A DNA stretch of 64,000 bases, taken from positions 1 through 64,000 of the forward strand of contig NZ_MUKA01000268.1 in assembly GCF_002150735.1 (NCBI RefSeq), in the 5' to 3' direction. Made by a program: the position numbers and the translations under genes. The stretch comes from Streptomyces africanus (GTDB lineage: Bacteria; Actinomycetota; Actinomycetes; Streptomycetales; Streptomycetaceae). This document shows positions 18,456 to 27,412 of the stretch, one piece after another; the stretch's first letter is position 1; every line of letters starts with the position of its first letter. The notes under the pieces are model-generated. The model saw only the letters and a program-made list of their open reading frames with translations, ran no database searches and had not been told where the DNA came from.

Positions 18456-18929
18456 TCAGGTCGTCCCCGCGCAGGCCGCCGTACCGTCCACCATCTCCGT
18501 GACGGCCATGGCGCAGGGCACCTCCACCCAGACGGTCTTGCCTCCGTCGGCGGTGTGCTCGGTGAGGATCACCCCGTTCAGCTCTTCGAGCAAGGCGTGC
18601 ACGATCTTCAGACCGCGACCGCCGGTCGCCTCGGTGCCGGGGTCCGCGAGGGCGGGGCAGTCGGCGTGGCCGTCGTGCACTCCCATGCGTACCCAGGCGC
18701 CGTCGAGCAGTTCGACCACGACACCGGTTTCGGCCGTGGCCGCGGACGCGTGCAGTACGACGTTGGTCAGCAGCTCCGAGGCGATCAGCCGTATCGCGTG
18801 GAAGGCGTCGCTGTCGTCCGGGACGCCCCAGTCGTGAAGGATGCGCAGGACGGCTCGGCGGGCGAGAGGAACCTGGTCCGCGTGGGCCGGGACGGTGATG
18901 GTCCGGGTTCTCCGGTGCCGAGCGTTCAT
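18456..18929 (-). CDS. ATP-binding protein, RsbW-like anti-sigma kinase (HATPase_c_2)
   Basis: A 157-residue GHKL protein. The N-box ASELLTNVVLHA and the G-box GGRGLKIVHALLEEL are visible, with an aspartate-bearing HDGHADCPAL between them. Streptomyces encodes dozens of such small kinases, which control sigma factors or other partners, usually with STAS-domain antagonists. No sigma or antagonist gene is adjacent. ATG 18929 is preferred because AGAGGAG lies 9 nt upstream; a longer frame exists but has no ribosome site. Confidence 0.85.
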   Translation of the reverse strand: MNARHRRTRTITVPAHADQVPLARRAVLRILHDWGVPDDSDAFHAIRLIASELLTNVVLHASAATAETGVVVELLDGAWVRMGVHDGHADCPALADPGTEATGGRGLKIVHALLEELNGVILTEHTADGGKTVWVEVPCAMAVTEMVDGTAACAGTT

Positions 18930-18993
18930 GGGGCCGAGCTCCTCTGGGGAATCCGCGACGGAGTGCCTTTCGGCGTGTGGGAACGCTAGAGGG

Positions 18994-19011
18994 GCCGGTG
19001 GCGCCACCGGC
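18994..19011. terminator. 18-bp perfect palindrome between regulator genes, terminator-like
   Basis: GCCGGTGGCGCCACCGGC is self-complementary over 18 bases. It lies after the stop of the ArsR/DUF5937 gene (19066) and before the ATP-binding protein start (18929), both on the minus strand. A terminator for the former is the simplest reading; there is no T tract, as is common in Streptomyces. Confidence 0.4.
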
Positions 19012-19065
19012 GATGGTTGTCGCGGTGCCGGTAAGCGGACGGGCCGCTCGGGGGACGGCTCGTGG

Positions 19066-20196
19066 TCAGTGGAACAGCGCCGTGAGGAGGTCGTCGCCGA
19101 TGCGGCGTACGCGTTCCAGGGTCAGCTGGTAGTAGGCACGCCTGCCGTCGCGTTCGACGGTGACGAGGCCGGCGTCGCGCAGCCGGGCGAGGTGGCGGGA
19201 GACCTGGGGCAGGGACATGCCGATGCGGGCCGCCAGTTCGGAGGGGGTGAGCGGTTCCCGGGCGATGGCGCGCGCGATGCGCTGCCGGCCCGGGTCGCAC
19301 AGCACTTCGAGCCGGCGCTGCACCACCGCGTGGCCGGGTTGGTCGTCGCCTTCCAGGAGCAGGGGGAACTGGACGACCGCCACGAAGCCCGGCTCGTGCT
19401 TCACCAGCAGGTGGGGGCGGCCGAACGCCGACGGTACGACGAGCACCGCGGTGGTGGCGACGTTCACGATCCCGTGGTGGAACTTGTCGAAGACCACGCG
19501 CGGCGGCTCGGAGCGGTACGACGCCGTGGGATCCAGGCCGGCCAGCGTCCTGCCCGGGCCCTCGCGGTCGAGACAGGACCGCAGCCGTGGCAGCCGGCCG
19601 CCGATCACCCGGGCCGCCCGCGCCAGGTCCGGCTCCAGGGCCCGGGCCGCCTGGGCCAGGAGGTCGAGCAGGTCAGCGCGCAGGGAGTCCGGCGCGTCCA
19701 CGAGGCGGTGGGCGAGTTCGGCGCGGGCGGTCGAGCGCCGCTCCGCCGCGGCGAGCAGGCCCTCGCGTTGCGTGCGGTCCGACAGCACCCGGTCGAGCGG
19801 GGTGCCGGAGTTGCCTCCCCGGATCGCGTATCCGGTGAGCTCGGCGAAGAGCGGGGGCGGCAGGTCCGCGATGTCGGCGAGTTCGGCGTCGAGCGGTCTG
19901 TCTCCGGCGGCGGTCAGCGGGAGCAGGTAGCGGGCCCGGTACGAGGCCCACAGCGGTGCCCAGCCCCTGATGCGCCGCCGCAGCGCGGGAGTGAGGGCGG
20001 AGGCGGGTGCCTCGTCCGGCACGGATGCTCCGCTTCCGGACGCCTCGGTTTCCAGACCCCGGGCCCAGCGGACCGCGTGGGGATGGTGCTCGGCCTCCGT
20101 GTAGGCGTGCAGCGCGGCGGTCAGCTCGGCGAGCGGGGAGGCGTGCGCGGAGACACACGACGGGTCGGCGCCGGCGAGTGAGAGGACGACGCTCAT
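19066..20196 (-). CDS. ArsR-family regulator with DUF5937 N-terminal domain
   Basis: A 376-residue protein. The first 290 residues fit the DUF5937 type found in actinobacterial regulators (effector-binding, mostly helical). The last 80 form an ArsR winged helix: LCDPGRQRIARAIAREPLTPSELAARIGMS, SLPQVSRHLARLRDAGLV and a wing with GRRAYYQLT. ATG 20196 follows GGAGGTGA, an excellent ribosome site. It is divergent from the M20/ABC operon, with 114 bp between starts, and likely controls that operon. Confidence 0.85.
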   Translation of the reverse strand: MSVVLSLAGADPSCVSAHASPLAELTAALHAYTEAEHHPHAVRWARGLETEASGSGASVPDEAPASALTPALRRRIRGWAPLWASYRARYLLPLTAAGDRPLDAELADIADLPPPLFAELTGYAIRGGNSGTPLDRVLSDRTQREGLLAAAERRSTARAELAHRLVDAPDSLRADLLDLLAQAARALEPDLARAARVIGGRLPRLRSCLDREGPGRTLAGLDPTASYRSEPPRVVFDKFHHGIVNVATTAVLVVPSAFGRPHLLVKHEPGFVAVVQFPLLLEGDDQPGHAVVQRRLEVLCDPGRQRIARAIAREPLTPSELAARIGMSLPQVSRHLARLRDAGLVTVERDGRRAYYQLTLERVRRIGDDLLTALFH

Positions 20197-20310
20197 GGTC
20201 ACCTCCGGCCCGTCGGGATGTCGGTTACCGCGACCGCGGCAAGCGTCGTGGGGGGAGTGTCCGGCACGGCCTACGGTTCCGGCAACCCGAAAGCGACCCC
20301 CGGAGTTGCC

Positions 20311-21513
20311 GTGAAACCTTGTGTCCCCGCAGACCTCCACGCCGCCGTCCGCGAGCGTCGGTCCGCGCTCGAGCAACTCAGTCTCGATCTGCACGAGACG
20401 CCGGAGACCCGGTTCGAGGAGCACTACGCCGTCGAGCAGCTCGCGGGCCGGCTCGCCGCCGCGGGCTTCGAGGTGGACAAGGGCGTGGCCGGCCTGCCGA
20501 CGGCCTTCACGGCCACCCACCGGGGAGCGTCCGACGGTCCGACGGTCGCGGTCCTGCTGGAGTACGACGCGCTGCCGGGCATCGGCCACGCCTGCGGCCA
20601 CAACCTCATCGCGGCCGGCGGGCTGACCGCCGCCCTGGCCGCCGCCGCCACGCGGCCGGACCACCCCGGCACGCTGAAGGTGATCGGCACACCCGGCGAG
20701 GAAGGCGGCGGCGGCAAGATCCTGATGCTGGAGCGCGGCGTGTTCAGCGGCGTGGACGCGGCGGTGATGTTCCATCCGGCCGACCGCAGCCTGCGGGCCC
20801 GGCACGCGCTCGCCGCCAGCCATCTGCGGCTGACCTTCCACGGGACGGCCGCGCACGCCGCCAAGGCGCCCTGGGACGGCCGCTCCGCGGCGGCCGCCGC
20901 CCAGCTGTTCCTCACGGCGGTCGACTCGATGCGCCAGTTCGTCCCGCCCACCGCACGGATCCACGGCATCATCGCGCACGGCGGCGCGGCCCCGAACGTC
21001 GTACCCGACCGCAGCGAGGTCGACATCTTCGTACGGGAGGCCACCTCCGCCGCGCTGGACGCTCTGCTGCCACGGGTCCTCGCGGCCGCCGACGGGTCGG
21101 CGCTCGCCACCGGTACCACCGTGGAGTCCGCCGAGACGGCACCCCGCTACGCCGAGCGGAACAACAACATGGTGATGGCCGACCGGCTCGCCGCGTACGC
21201 CGCCGGCCTCGGTCTGGCCCTGGAACCGCCGTCACCGGCGAATCCGGCCGGCTCCTCGGACATCGGCAATGTCTCGATCGAGCTGCCCGTCATCCATCCT
21301 TATGTGCAAATATGCCCCCGCGACACCCCGGGGCACTCGGTCCCGATGCGCGTCGCCGCCCGCAGTCCGCGGGCGCACGACGCGGTCGAGACGATCACGA
21401 CTGCCATGGCCGCGCTGGTTCTGGACCTGCTCGGCGACCCGGACCTCCTCGCCGCCGTCCGCGAGGAGTTCCACGCCTCCACGTCCCGCCCCGCCCCTGG
21501 TCAGGAGTCGTGA
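20311..21513 (+). CDS. M20-family amidohydrolase/peptidase
   Basis: A 400-residue M20D-type metal hydrolase. Metal-site motifs are visible: EYDALPGIGHACGHN (about residue 93), TPGEEGGGGK (about 130), the dimerisation-domain HGTAAHAAKAPWDGRSA (about 180) and a late His in PGHSVPM. Relatives cleave N-acyl or p-aminobenzoyl amino acids and small peptides. GTG 20311 is chosen because CGGAG lies 5 nt upstream and the family-like N-terminus begins there; the frame could be read from ATG 20218. The stop overlaps the permease ATG, so hydrolase and importer are coupled. Confidence 0.85.
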   Translation: MKPCVPADLHAAVRERRSALEQLSLDLHETPETRFEEHYAVEQLAGRLAAAGFEVDKGVAGLPTAFTATHRGASDGPTVAVLLEYDALPGIGHACGHNLIAAGGLTAALAAAATRPDHPGTLKVIGTPGEEGGGGKILMLERGVFSGVDAAVMFHPADRSLRARHALAASHLRLTFHGTAAHAAKAPWDGRSAAAAAQLFLTAVDSMRQFVPPTARIHGIIAHGGAAPNVVPDRSEVDIFVREATSAALDALLPRVLAAADGSALATGTTVESAETAPRYAERNNNMVMADRLAAYAAGLGLALEPPSPANPAGSSDIGNVSIELPVIHPYVQICPRDTPGHSVPMRVAARSPRAHDAVETITTAMAALVLDLLGDPDLLAAVREEFHASTSRPAPGQES

Positions 21514-22316
21514 TGACATCCCCGTCCCCGGTCAGCCTGGCATCTAACGCCCTGGTCAATACGTTCTTCGACTGGGATCTGATCGCCAGGACCTTCCCCC
21601 GGCTGATCACCGAGGGGCTGCTGAACACGCTGATCATCGCCGCGGGCGCGATCGTCCTCGGCGTCGCCATCGCCCTCCTGGCGGCGATGCTGCTGCTGTC
21701 GAACCGCTGGTGGGTGAGACTGCCCGCGCGGCTGTACGTCGACGTCTTCCGGGGCCTGCCGGTGATCATCACGGTGATGCTGGTCGGCGTGGGGCTGCCC
21801 GCCGCCGGGTTCCGTCCCTTCGGCACCGACCCGTTCGGCTACGCGATCCTGGCGATCGGCATCATCTCCGGCGCCTACACCGCGGAGATCTTCCGCTCCG
21901 GCATCCAGAGCGTCGACCCCGGCCAACTGCAGGCGGCCCGCAGCCTCGGCATGAGCTACCTCTCGGCGATGCGCCTGGTCGTCGTACCGCAGGGCGTCCG
22001 CCGCGTACTGCCCGCGCTGGCCGGCCAGTTCGTCAAGGACATCAAGGAGAGCTCGCTGGTCTATCTCCTCGGTCTCGCCGCCGGGCAGCGCGAGCTGTAC
22101 TTCATCGCGCAGGAGGAGGTCTCCCGGACCTACAACTCCTCTCCCCTGATCGCCGCGGGCCTGTGCTACCTGGCGCTCACCATCCCCATGACCTACCTCG
22201 TGAACCACCTCGACCGGCGACTGCGCGACGGCCCGCGCCCCGGCAACACCCCGGCCCTCACCGAGCCGGACCTGCCCAAGACCCCCGTCCCGGCCGCCGG
22301 AGGAGAGACCCGATGA
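21513..22316 (+). CDS. amino-acid ABC transporter permease (HisM/GlnP type)
   Basis: A 267-residue permease. [19 protein letters not shown] opens the first helix, and the ATPase-coupling loop reads [24 protein letters not shown], the polar-amino-acid (HAAT) family EAA motif. About five transmembrane helices are visible. It imports amino acids or opine-like compounds with the ATPase and lipoprotein encoded next. Start and stop both overlap neighbouring genes as ATGA. Only one permease gene is present, so it probably works as a homodimer. Confidence 0.9.
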   Translation: MTSPSPVSLASNALVNTFFDWDLIARTFPRLITEGLLNTLIIAAGAIVLGVAIALLAAMLLLSNRWWVRLPARLYVDVFRGLPVIITVMLVGVGLPAAGFRPFGTDPFGYAILAIGIISGAYTAEIFRSGIQSVDPGQLQAARSLGMSYLSAMRLVVVPQGVRRVLPALAGQFVKDIKESSLVYLLGLAAGQRELYFIAQEEVSRTYNSSPLIAAGLCYLALTIPMTYLVNHLDRRLRDGPRPGNTPALTEPDLPKTPVPAAGGETR

Positions 22317-23071
22317 CCCCCGTGACCAAGGCCCCCGTCACCCCGGCCGCTCTGCAGGTCACCGGCCTCGGCAAGAGCTACGGCCAGAACACCGTGCTGC
22401 GCGACATCACCCTCGGCGTCCAGCGTGGGGAGACGCTCTGCCTGATCGGCCCCTCCGGCTCGGGAAAGTCCACCCTCCTGAAATGCCTCAACCTGCTGGA
22501 GGCCCCGGACACCGGTGAGATCTGGCTCGGCGAGACCTGTCTGACCGCCCCGGGCGCCGACGTGGACGCCGCCCGGGCCCGCATCGGCATGGTCTTCCAG
22601 CACTTCAACCTCTTCCCGCACATGAGCGTCGAGCGCAACGTCACGCTCGCCCTGACCTCCGTCAAGGGCATGGGCCGCGAGCAGGCCCGGCAGATCGCCC
22701 TGCGCCAGCTGGAAGGAGTGGGCCTCGCCGCCTTCGCCGACCGGCGGCCCGCCCAACTGTCCGGCGGGCAGCAGCAGCGCGTCGCCATCGCCCGCGCGCT
22801 GGCCATGGAGCCGGAACTGATGCTCTTCGACGAGGCCACCTCCGCGCTCGACCCCGAACTGGTCAAGGACGTGCTCGCCGTGATGCGGGATCTCGCATCG
22901 GGCGGCATGACCATGGCCGTCGTCACCCACGAAATGGGCTTCGCCCGGGAGGCCGCCGACCGTGTCGCCTTCATGTGCGACGGCCGACTCGCCGAGATCG
23001 ACACCCCCGACCGGATCTTCGAACGCGCCGACCACCCCAGGCTGCGCCAGTTCCTCTCCCAGGTCCTGTGA
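22313..23071 (+). CDS. amino-acid ABC transporter ATP-binding protein (GlnQ type)
   Basis: A 252-residue ABC ATPase. Walker [11 protein letters not shown]-loop [13 protein letters not shown], signature [16 protein letters not shown], Walker [15 protein letters not shown] and the switch His in [11 protein letters not shown] are all complete and match the HisP/GlnQ subfamily. It powers the adjacent permease from the cytoplasm. ATG 22313 overlaps the permease stop. Confidence 0.95.
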   Translation: MTPVTKAPVTPAALQVTGLGKSYGQNTVLRDITLGVQRGETLCLIGPSGSGKSTLLKCLNLLEAPDTGEIWLGETCLTAPGADVDAARARIGMVFQHFNLFPHMSVERNVTLALTSVKGMGREQARQIALRQLEGVGLAAFADRRPAQLSGGQQQRVAIARALAMEPELMLFDEATSALDPELVKDVLAVMRDLASGGMTMAVVTHEMGFAREAADRVAFMCDGRLAEIDTPDRIFERADHPRLRQFLSQVL

Positions 23072-23100
23072 ATGTCCCTCCCCAGCAGAAGGCCCACGCC

Positions 23101-24000
23101 ATGAACTCCGTCATGCCCCCCGCCATGAACAGCTCTTCCCGCAGATCGCTCCTGATCGGCGCCGCGACCGCCGGCCTGCTGCTGCTCTCGCTCACCGCCT
23201 GCGGCGGGGGCAGCGAGGCGGCGGGTTCCGCGGCCGCCCGCTACAAGCTGGTCCAGAACGGTGTGATCACCGCCGGCACCCAGGCCGAGCAGCCCCCCTT
23301 CGCGGTCACCGACGCGTCCGGCAAGCCCAGCGGATTCGCCGTCGACCTGATGAACGAGGCCGCGGAGCGTCTCGACCTGAAGGTCCAGTACAAGACCACG
23401 AACCTCCAGGGCATCCTCGCGGGGCTCTCGGCCGGGCAGTACGACATCGGTGTGGCCGGCGTCGGCGCCACCCCCGAACGCAAGAAGCAGGTCGCCTTCA
23501 CCACCCCGTACTACTGGGGTTTCACCGACGTCGTGACCCTCAAGGGCGGCAAGCAGACCACGCTGCCGGACTTCGACGGCAAGCGGGTGGGCGCCGTCAG
23601 CGGTTCCGTGCAGGAGACCTTCGTCCACCACGAGATGTCCGGAGCCCGCCTGGTGCAGTTCAAGGACCAGACCGCGCTGATCGCACAGCTGCTCTCCGGA
23701 GGAGTCGAGGCCATCGTGCTCGGCGGCGCCGACGCCGACGAATACGCCCGGAAGCAGCCGATACGCATCGCCGTCGAGGTGGACAGCCTCCAGGGCAGCG
23801 CCTTCCCGCTGCGCAAGGACGGCGATCCGAAGCTTCTGAAGGACCTCGACGCCCAGATCGACGCGATGATCGACGACGGCACCTACGTCAAGCTGTACAA
23901 GAAGTACTTCCACGACCCGATCGCGAGCGACCTGATCAGGGAACGGCCGAAGCTGGCCCGCCAGGTCATGAACACCGACCTGGCACCCACGCGGCACTGA
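23101..24000 (+). CDS. amino-acid ABC transporter substrate-binding lipoprotein
   Basis: A 299-residue SBP_bac_3 protein. A signal peptide ends in the lipobox LTAC (Cys about residue 38), followed by a Gly/Ser linker. QPPFAVTDASGKPSGFAVDLM and the DIGVAGVGATPERKKQVAFTTPYY block are typical of periplasmic amino-acid binders. It is anchored outside and delivers ligand to the permease. AGAAGG lies 8 nt before ATG 23101. With the M20 hydrolase this suggests uptake and cleavage of a conjugated amino acid; the ligand is unknown. Confidence 0.92.
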   Translation: MNSVMPPAMNSSSRRSLLIGAATAGLLLLSLTACGGGSEAAGSAAARYKLVQNGVITAGTQAEQPPFAVTDASGKPSGFAVDLMNEAAERLDLKVQYKTTNLQGILAGLSAGQYDIGVAGVGATPERKKQVAFTTPYYWGFTDVVTLKGGKQTTLPDFDGKRVGAVSGSVQETFVHHEMSGARLVQFKDQTALIAQLLSGGVEAIVLGGADADEYARKQPIRIAVEVDSLQGSAFPLRKDGDPKLLKDLDAQIDAMIDDGTYVKLYKKYFHDPIASDLIRERPKLARQVMNTDLAPTRH

Positions 24001-24029
24001 CCCGGCCGTCCCGCACCGCGGCGCTGTGC

Positions 24030-24452
24030 CTACCTTGGCATGGCGTCGCGGACGAGGGCGGTGTCGACGAACTGCTCGAAGCGGACGATGAGGCCGCCGC
24101 GGACCGTGAAGTGGTGCGCGACGCGCACGTCGACCGGCTTGCCGGTGGCCTTGTTGGCCGCGGTGTAGCGGGCGAGGACGACGACGTTCTCCCCGTCGAC
24201 GACATAGGTGTCGTCGTGCGCGGTCCAGCCGTCCCAGTCCTGCCCGAGCTTCTCCATCACGTGGGTGGTGACGCCGTCGGGAGTGCGGTAGGTGCCGGCG
24301 AGGGGGAAGCCGGCCATCTCCGTCCACTCCACGTCGGGGGCGAGGGTGGCGCGCAGGGCCTCCAGGTCGCCGGCCGCGGAGGCCAGGTACTGGCGGCGGA
24401 CCACGTCGGCCGGGGCCGTGGAGGTCGCGAAGTCGGTGTGTTCGCAGGTCAT
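24030..24452 (-). CDS. NTF2-like/SnoaL-family protein
   Basis: A 140-residue protein with the cone-shaped NTF2-like pattern: an N-terminal helix pair (PADVVRRQYLASAAGDLEALRATLAPDVEW), then alternating strands ending RGGLIVRFEQFVDT. Members act as small-molecule isomerases, cyclases or binding partners. ATG 24452 begins 5 nt after the stop of the MBL-fold gene, so the two form an operon. No catalytic residue can be assigned confidently. Confidence 0.75.
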   Translation of the reverse strand: MTCEHTDFATSTAPADVVRRQYLASAAGDLEALRATLAPDVEWTEMAGFPLAGTYRTPDGVTTHVMEKLGQDWDGWTAHDDTYVVDGENVVVLARYTAANKATGKPVDVRVAHHFTVRGGLIVRFEQFVDTALVRDAMPR

Positions 24453-24457
24453 GACGG

Positions 24458-25264
24458 TCAGCCCCACGTCATCTCGCCCTTGGCGACCTTCGCCCCGAGC
24501 TGGGCGGCGATCAGCATGCCGTGGTCGGGGTAGCGCCTGACGAGTGCCTCGGTCAGCGCGGCACCGTCGGCCGCCTTGCCGAGCTCCTCCTCGAAGGCGA
24601 CGAGGTAGTCGCGGGTGGCCGTGACGGCGGAGGCGTCGGCCGCCGTGCCGGGCAGGCGGTGGCCGGGCACGACCAGCGCCGGCTGCAGCGACGCCATCTC
24701 GTCCAGCAGCTCGATCCAGACGGAGCGATCGGCGGAGGTGGGGGTGTCGGCGACCCAGACGTGCTCCTGCTGGAAGAGCAGGACACCGCCGAGGAGGGCG
24801 CGGTGCTCGGCCTGCCACAGGTAGTGGCGGTCGGGCAGGCCGGCCGGGCCGCCCTTGAGCTCGAAGCGGTGGCCTTCGAGGGTGAGGTCACCGGTCAGCG
24901 GGGTGAGACCGACCAGGCGGGTGGGCAGGTTCGGGCCGAGGGCCTCCCACGCCTTGAGCTTGCCCTCGTAGGAGTGCTGGATGTGCTCGATGACGATCGG
25001 GGTGGCGACGAAGACGGCGTCGGGGAAGGCGTCGGCGAGGACCTCGGCGCCGAAGTAGAAGTCGGGGTCGCCGTGGCTGACGAAGACGGTGGTCAGCTTC
25101 TTGCCGGAGTCGAGGATCTCGGCGGCGAGGCGGTGGCCGTCGGCGCGGGTGAAGCCGGCGTCGACCAGCAGCGCCTCCCGCTCACCGGTGACGAGTGTGG
25201 CGGTCTTGTTCTTGCTGCCGGCCGGGAAGTCGAGGTCGAGGACCTTGAAGGAGAGAGTGCTCAT
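24458..25264 (-). CDS. MBL-fold metallo-hydrolase with altered metal motif
   Basis: A 268-residue metallo-beta-lactamase fold protein: LLVDAGFTRADGHRLAAEIL, VFVSHGDPDFYFGAEVL, and later VVPGHRLPG. The usual metal motif HxHxDH appears here as HGDPDF, so two of the zinc ligands are replaced. It could bind one metal, use a different arrangement or be non-hydrolytic; some MBL subfamilies conserve this variant. It is followed by the NTF2-like gene, and a MarR-like dyad lies in its promoter region. Confidence 0.8.
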   Translation of the reverse strand: MSTLSFKVLDLDFPAGSKNKTATLVTGEREALLVDAGFTRADGHRLAAEILDSGKKLTTVFVSHGDPDFYFGAEVLADAFPDAVFVATPIVIEHIQHSYEGKLKAWEALGPNLPTRLVGLTPLTGDLTLEGHRFELKGGPAGLPDRHYLWQAEHRALLGGVLLFQQEHVWVADTPTSADRSVWIELLDEMASLQPALVVPGHRLPGTAADASAVTATRDYLVAFEEELGKAADGAALTEALVRRYPDHGMLIAAQLGAKVAKGEMTWG

Positions 25265-25338
25265 GCGGGGGCCTCCTGGAGGGAGCGGGGTTCAGCGGGT
25301 CCCGCCGAACGCGAGCAGTTCATCTGAGGAAACAGTAA

Positions 25339-25350
25339 CTGACTCGTCAG
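25339..25350. promoter_or_regulatory. CTGAC-TC-GTCAG dyad upstream of the MBL-fold gene
   Basis: A perfect 5-bp dyad with a 2-bp spacer lies 75 bp upstream of the MBL-fold start (25264), within an AT-richer stretch (AACAGTAACTGACTCGTCAG). Size and position suit a MarR or TetR operator, and a MarR gene ends 42 bp away. Confidence 0.45.
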
Positions 25351-25391
25351 ATATTCCGCCGAGGCTCCGCCGAGCCCGGGGAGGCCGTCGT

Positions 25392-25922
25392 TCAGGGCAG
25401 GCGGGGCAGCTCGTCGCGGGCGGAGTGGCTCAGGATCCGCAGGTCCTCGGCGAACCGCTCCCGGTCCTCGGGCGGCAGCGGCGCCAGGAAGTAACGCCGG
25501 ATGTTCTCCACGTGCAGCCGGGACGCCCGCACCGTGGTCTCCTCCCCCAGCGGCGTCAGCCGGACCAGCCGCCCGCGCCGGTCACCGGGATCCTCGGCAC
25601 GCTCCACCAGCCCGGCCGCCTCCATCCGGTCCACCAGACGCGTCGCCCCGCCCGTGGTCAGCACCTGCTCCTGGGCGATGGCGCGCATCGAGAGCCCGGG
25701 ATCACCGGCCCGCCCCAGGATGAGCAGCACCTCGAACATCAGATGGCTGATGCCGCACTCCAGCTCCAGCGACCGCCCGAGGATGTACTCCAGCCGGTTC
25801 GCCGCCCCCTGCAACCGCCCGAACGCCAGCACCAGCGCGTTGTCCGCGGCCTGCTTCGGCGACGAGATCTCCGCCGGCTCTTCCCCGTTCCCACCGCCCG
25901 ACCGGGCCTCCGCACCATGCAT
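25392..25922 (-). CDS. MarR-family transcriptional regulator
   Basis: A 176-residue MarR protein from ATG 25922 (a GTG at 25958 would add 12 residues; neither has a strong ribosome site). Core pattern: HLMFEVLLILGRAGDPGLSM, the HTH AIAQEQVLTTGGATRLVDRMEAAGLVERAE and the wing DPGDRRGRLVRLT. MarR proteins sense small aromatic or oxidising compounds. It lies upstream of the MBL/NTF2 pair in the same direction and probably controls it through the 25339 dyad; this is inferred. Confidence 0.85.
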   Translation of the reverse strand: MHGAEARSGGGNGEEPAEISSPKQAADNALVLAFGRLQGAANRLEYILGRSLELECGISHLMFEVLLILGRAGDPGLSMRAIAQEQVLTTGGATRLVDRMEAAGLVERAEDPGDRRGRLVRLTPLGEETTVRASRLHVENIRRYFLAPLPPEDRERFAEDLRILSHSARDELPRLP

Positions 25923-25982
25923 CCACCGATCATGCCCGGTGCGGAGGCGGAACGACACGGCCGCTGGGGCCGGGGCAGTGAC

Positions 25983-26357
25983 TCAGCGGTCGATGTAGCT
26001 GAAATCGCCCACGGTCCAGGCGCTGACGTCCTTGATCGCGACGCGGTACATACCGCCCGTCTCGGGGATGCCGAGGCTGCCCTGAAGGATCCGTGCGAGA
26101 TGGAAGTGCAGGTGCGTGGGAGCCTCGTCGCGGGCGGGCCGGTTCCCTCCCGGGCCGCGAGCGAAGACGTCGGCGAACGGGCCGAGCCGCTCCGAGTCCT
26201 TCAGGACGTCCGCCACCCGCTCCCGCCACAGGGCCTCGGGAGCGAGCCGGCCGGTGATGACGGCGCCGCCGACGACCACGGTCAGTGACATCTGATTGCT
26301 TCGCTCTGACTCAACCGCGGCGGAGATGGCGACGAGCAGCTCATCAGGGTTCGACAT
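25983..26357 (-). CDS. GvpU-like small protein (tentative)
   Basis: A 124-residue protein. MSLTVVVGGAVITGRL near residue 23, a helical middle, then PTHLHFHLARILQ and WTVGDFSYIDR at the end recall GvpU, an accessory protein of gas-vesicle clusters, which has the same order of strand, gap and strand. No other gvp gene is nearby, so a gas-vesicle role is doubtful. The resemblance is from memory of the family pattern. Confidence 0.5.
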   Translation of the reverse strand: MSNPDELLVAISAAVESERSNQMSLTVVVGGAVITGRLAPEALWRERVADVLKDSERLGPFADVFARGPGGNRPARDEAPTHLHFHLARILQGSLGIPETGGMYRVAIKDVSAWTVGDFSYIDR

Positions 26358-26611
26358 AAGTGCACATCCTATTCAGTCGTCCCTCCCGGAACCCCCCGCG
26401 GGCAGGAAACGGCTGCGCCGGAGCCGGAGCGGTGAGCCGCGTGACGCAAGGCGGCGCGTCGGCGAACCGCCGTCCACAGCCGATGTGTTGCCGTGTCACG
26501 GGCGCGCCACGGCGGTGTCCTGAAGGGAAGACGGGCGCGACCGGAGGGCTCCGGGGCTCCTCCTAGTCAGCACAGAGCCGCTACTCGCCACTTCGGAAGG
26601 AACCTCCCGTG

Positions 26612-27412
26612 ATGAACCGCCACCTGCGCAAGGCCGCCGTCGCCACCGCCGCGATCACCGCCGGGCTGCTGATGACGGCCTGCCAGAGCAGCACGGCCGA
26701 CAGCTCGTCGGGCAAGAGCGGAACGGGCACGGCGGCGGTCGCGGAACAGGCTTCGGACTCGAAGAACTCCACGGACGCGAAGGACGCCAGGGCCGCCAAG
26801 GCCGCCGAGGCCGCCAAGGGCTCCAGCGACGCCAAGAACTCCAGGAGCTCCAAGAACTCCAAGGGCGTCAGCGGCTCGTTCAAGAACGGCAAGGTCACCT
26901 ATCTCGCCCCGGGCAAGTACATCGTGTCCGTGCCGGGCAGGGGCGACCAGCAGTTCCTGGTCGCCGACGACACCGAGGTCTACGGCGCCGGCACGATATG
27001 CGGCGACGCGGGGTCCGAGGTGGACGCGCCGTGCACGCTGGACCAGCTGGAGACCGCCACGAAGAAGGCCGCCGTGAACGCCGACGTGGAGATGACGGAC
27101 GGCATCGCGACACTGGTGACCGAGCGGCGTGCCAAGGGTGTCGACGGGACCTGGTTCGGCAACGTCTCCTACCTGGCACCGGGCACCTACACCGTCTCCG
27201 ACCTGAAGGGCACCGAACAGCAGTTCCTCGTCGCCGAGGACACCGAGATCTGGGGCTACGGCGACATCTGCGGTGACACGGACACGGGCGAGGGCGGCCA
27301 GGGCGGCACCCAGTGCACCGAGGCGGAACTGGAGGCGGCCGCCAAGAAGGGCTTCAGCGCGGAGGTCGTGATCAGCAACGGCATCGCGACCACCATCCGC
27401 GACGACCACTGA
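26612..27412 (+). CDS. lipoprotein with two tandem copies of an ~85-residue domain
   Basis: A 266-residue secreted lipoprotein. The lipobox LMTAC ends the signal peptide (Cys about residue 24). Residues 25-87 are a low-complexity Ser/Lys/Ala/Asp linker with repeats of KNS and AAKAAE. Two homologous domains follow at about 88-172 and 179-266; each has YLAPGxYxVS, QQFLVAxDTExxG, ICGD, a second Cys before T-x-x-x-LE, and a DGIAT/NGIAT ending. GGAAGGA at 26595 precedes the GTG 26609/ATG 26612 pair. The domain family is not recognised. Two Cys per domain suggest a disulphide outside the cell. Confidence 0.75.
   Translation: MNRHLRKAAVATAAITAGLLMTACQSSTADSSSGKSGTGTAAVAEQASDSKNSTDAKDARAAKAAEAAKGSSDAKNSRSSKNSKGVSGSFKNGKVTYLAPGKYIVSVPGRGDQQFLVADDTEVYGAGTICGDAGSEVDAPCTLDQLETATKKAAVNADVEMTDGIATLVTERRAKGVDGTWFGNVSYLAPGTYTVSDLKGTEQQFLVAEDTEIWGYGDICGDTDTGEGGQGGTQCTEAELEAAAKKGFSAEVVISNGIATTIRDDH
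26873..27409 (+). repeat. intragenic tandem domain duplication in the lipoprotein gene
   Basis: Copy 1 spans about 26873-27127 and copy 2 about 27146-27409. Shared blocks are YLAPG, QQFLVA, DTE, ICGD and GIAT in the same order and spacing. Nucleotide identity looks lower than protein similarity, so the duplication is not recent. Confidence 0.7.
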
